A stretch of DNA of 64,000 nt from Flavobacterium sp. IB48 (lineage in GTDB: Bacteria > Bacteroidota > Bacteroidia > Flavobacteriales > Flavobacteriaceae), in NCBI RefSeq assembly GCF_016405855.1, contig NZ_JAEFCA010000009.1, forward strand, positions 111,715 through 175,714, written 5' to 3'. The notes beneath the pieces are model-generated. The model was not told the origin of the DNA. It saw nothing but the letters and a program-made list of their open reading frames with translations, and did no database searches. The translations under genes were made by a program, and so were the position numbers. Every line of letters starts with the position of its first letter. Position 1 is the first letter of the stretch. Below are positions 63,619-64,000 of this stretch, piece by piece.

Positions 63619-63662
63619 AAGAAAAAGATTGGAAAAAGATTGAAAAAAGATTGAAAAAAGCG
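63619..63662 (+). repeat. A-rich tandem repeat (GAAAAAGATTG period about 11)
   Basis: Four consecutive copies of a variant of GAAAAAGATT(G) with 11-12 bp period. The purine-rich, phased A-tracts directly upstream of the first rRNA-type promoter suggest intrinsically bent DNA or an UP-like element. Confidence 0.65.
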
Positions 63663-63673
63663 GATAAAAAAGC

Positions 63674-63703
63674 TTGGAAAAGCGGAAAAAGGTTCTACTT
63701 TTG
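63674..63703 (+). promoter_or_regulatory. rRNA-type promoter P1
   Basis: TTG (63674-63676), 19-nt spacer, TACTTTTG (63696-63703), followed by CACCCGC. Confidence 0.82.
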
Positions 63704-63794
63704 CACCCGCAACAGCGAAACGCTCATCGAAATGCCGGCAAGGGAATAAGAATTAAAAAGGGAAGAAATTTTCTAAAAAAAGATTCGAAAAAGC

Positions 63795-63825
63795 TTGCGA
63801 GATTTGAAAAAGCGATTTACATTTG
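63795..63825 (+). promoter_or_regulatory. rRNA-type promoter P2
   Basis: TTG (63795-63797), 20-nt spacer, TACATTTG (63818-63825), followed by CACCCCGC. Lies 122 bp after P1. Confidence 0.82.
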
Positions 63826-63919
63826 CACCCCGCAAAACACGGAAAGCTCTTTGATAGACTGGGAAGGAAAAAGGAAAATGGAGGCGAAAATAAAGCTTCA
63901 AAATTTTTCAAATTTTTTC

Positions 63920-63950
63920 TTGCAGGTTTAAAAAATTAGTTTTAGTTTTG
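63920..63950 (+). promoter_or_regulatory. rRNA-type promoter P3
   Basis: TTG (63920-63922), 20-nt spacer, TAGTTTTG (63943-63950), followed by CACCCGC. Lies 125 bp after P2. The window ends with ACGTTCGTAGAC, which resembles the leader ahead of Flavobacterium 16S rRNA. Confidence 0.82.
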
Positions 63951-64000
63951 CACCCGCTTTGAAACACAAGCGATGAAGAAATAAAGACACGTTCGTAGAC

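Noticed and set aside
63674..63931. 85-residue plus-strand frame at the right end
   Set aside because: It runs through two rRNA-type promoters and has a Lys-rich, low-information sequence.
1..64000. tRNA, tmRNA and riboswitch genes
   Set aside because: Reading the intergenic gaps showed no convincing T-loop or clover-leaf pattern and no recognisable riboswitch core; a covariance-model scan would settle this.

Overview
The window looks like chromosomal DNA of a Flavobacterium or close relative (Bacteroidetes, Flavobacteriales). Evidence: AT-rich intergenic DNA, few Shine-Dalgarno sites, promoters of the TTTG-N19-20-TAnnTTTG type, gliding genes gldF/gldG, a giant SprB-repeat adhesin with a type IX secretion (T9SS) tail, and many Bacteroidetes families (DUF4294, LytTR/TPR two-component pair, RND-TolC fusion). 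I see no tRNA, CRISPR array, transposase or intact prophage.

Layout. 1-3.7 kb: end of a nitrous-oxide-reductase maturation operon (nosL-D-F-Y plus a truncated haemoglobin), facing a Crp/Fnr regulator. 4.7-15.0 kb, minus strand: phage-tail-collar protein, a periplasmic-binding-protein-like protein without signal peptide, a ~2400-residue SprB-repeat adhesin and an OmpA-type outer-membrane protein. This set is the best candidate for an incompletely described surface system. 15.2-23.3 kb: MscS channel, small membrane proteins, HxlR regulator, LytTR two-component pair, and a three-gene operon of one secreted and two membrane proteins. 23.6-29.6 kb: heavy-metal efflux operon whose RND pump is fused to its TolC partner. 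29.9-31.8 kb: oleate hydratase. 32.0-37.7 kb: four-gene ligase-associated DNA repair operon (exonuclease, ligase, Lhr-type helicase, PdeM). 38-45.3 kb: a 43-residue basic microprotein, FrnE-type DsbA, dnaN, gldG-gldF, an NTF2-immunity-like lipoprotein, a small monooxygenase-like protein and a SAM hydroxide adenosyltransferase, with two palindromic dispersed repeats between them. 45.5-49.7 kb: phoH, DUF1801, HAD phosphatase, DUF502, purC. 50-53.5 kb: three paralogous secreted ankyrin mini-proteins with matching leaders, interspersed with a GH26 glycosidase, an SRPBCC protein and a decayed copy of the purC 3' end. 53.7-61.3 kb: a second metal efflux system (RND, adaptor, TolC) with its own two-component system and a putative direct-repeat operator. 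61.3-63.2 kb: M42 aminopeptidase and a DUF4294 protein. 63.2-64.0 kb: a compositionally distinct conserved-looking element, then three tandem strong promoters that probably drive an rRNA operon beginning just past the right edge.

How the parts relate: the two efflux systems represent different architectures of the same machine (separate versus fused TolC). GldF/GldG and the T9SS-tailed adhesin belong to gliding and surface-adhesion biology. The nos cluster suggests facultative N2O respiration, with the haemoglobin as a probable NO/O2 handling partner and the Crp/Fnr protein as a possible regulator. All functional calls come from reading translated motifs; no database search was run.
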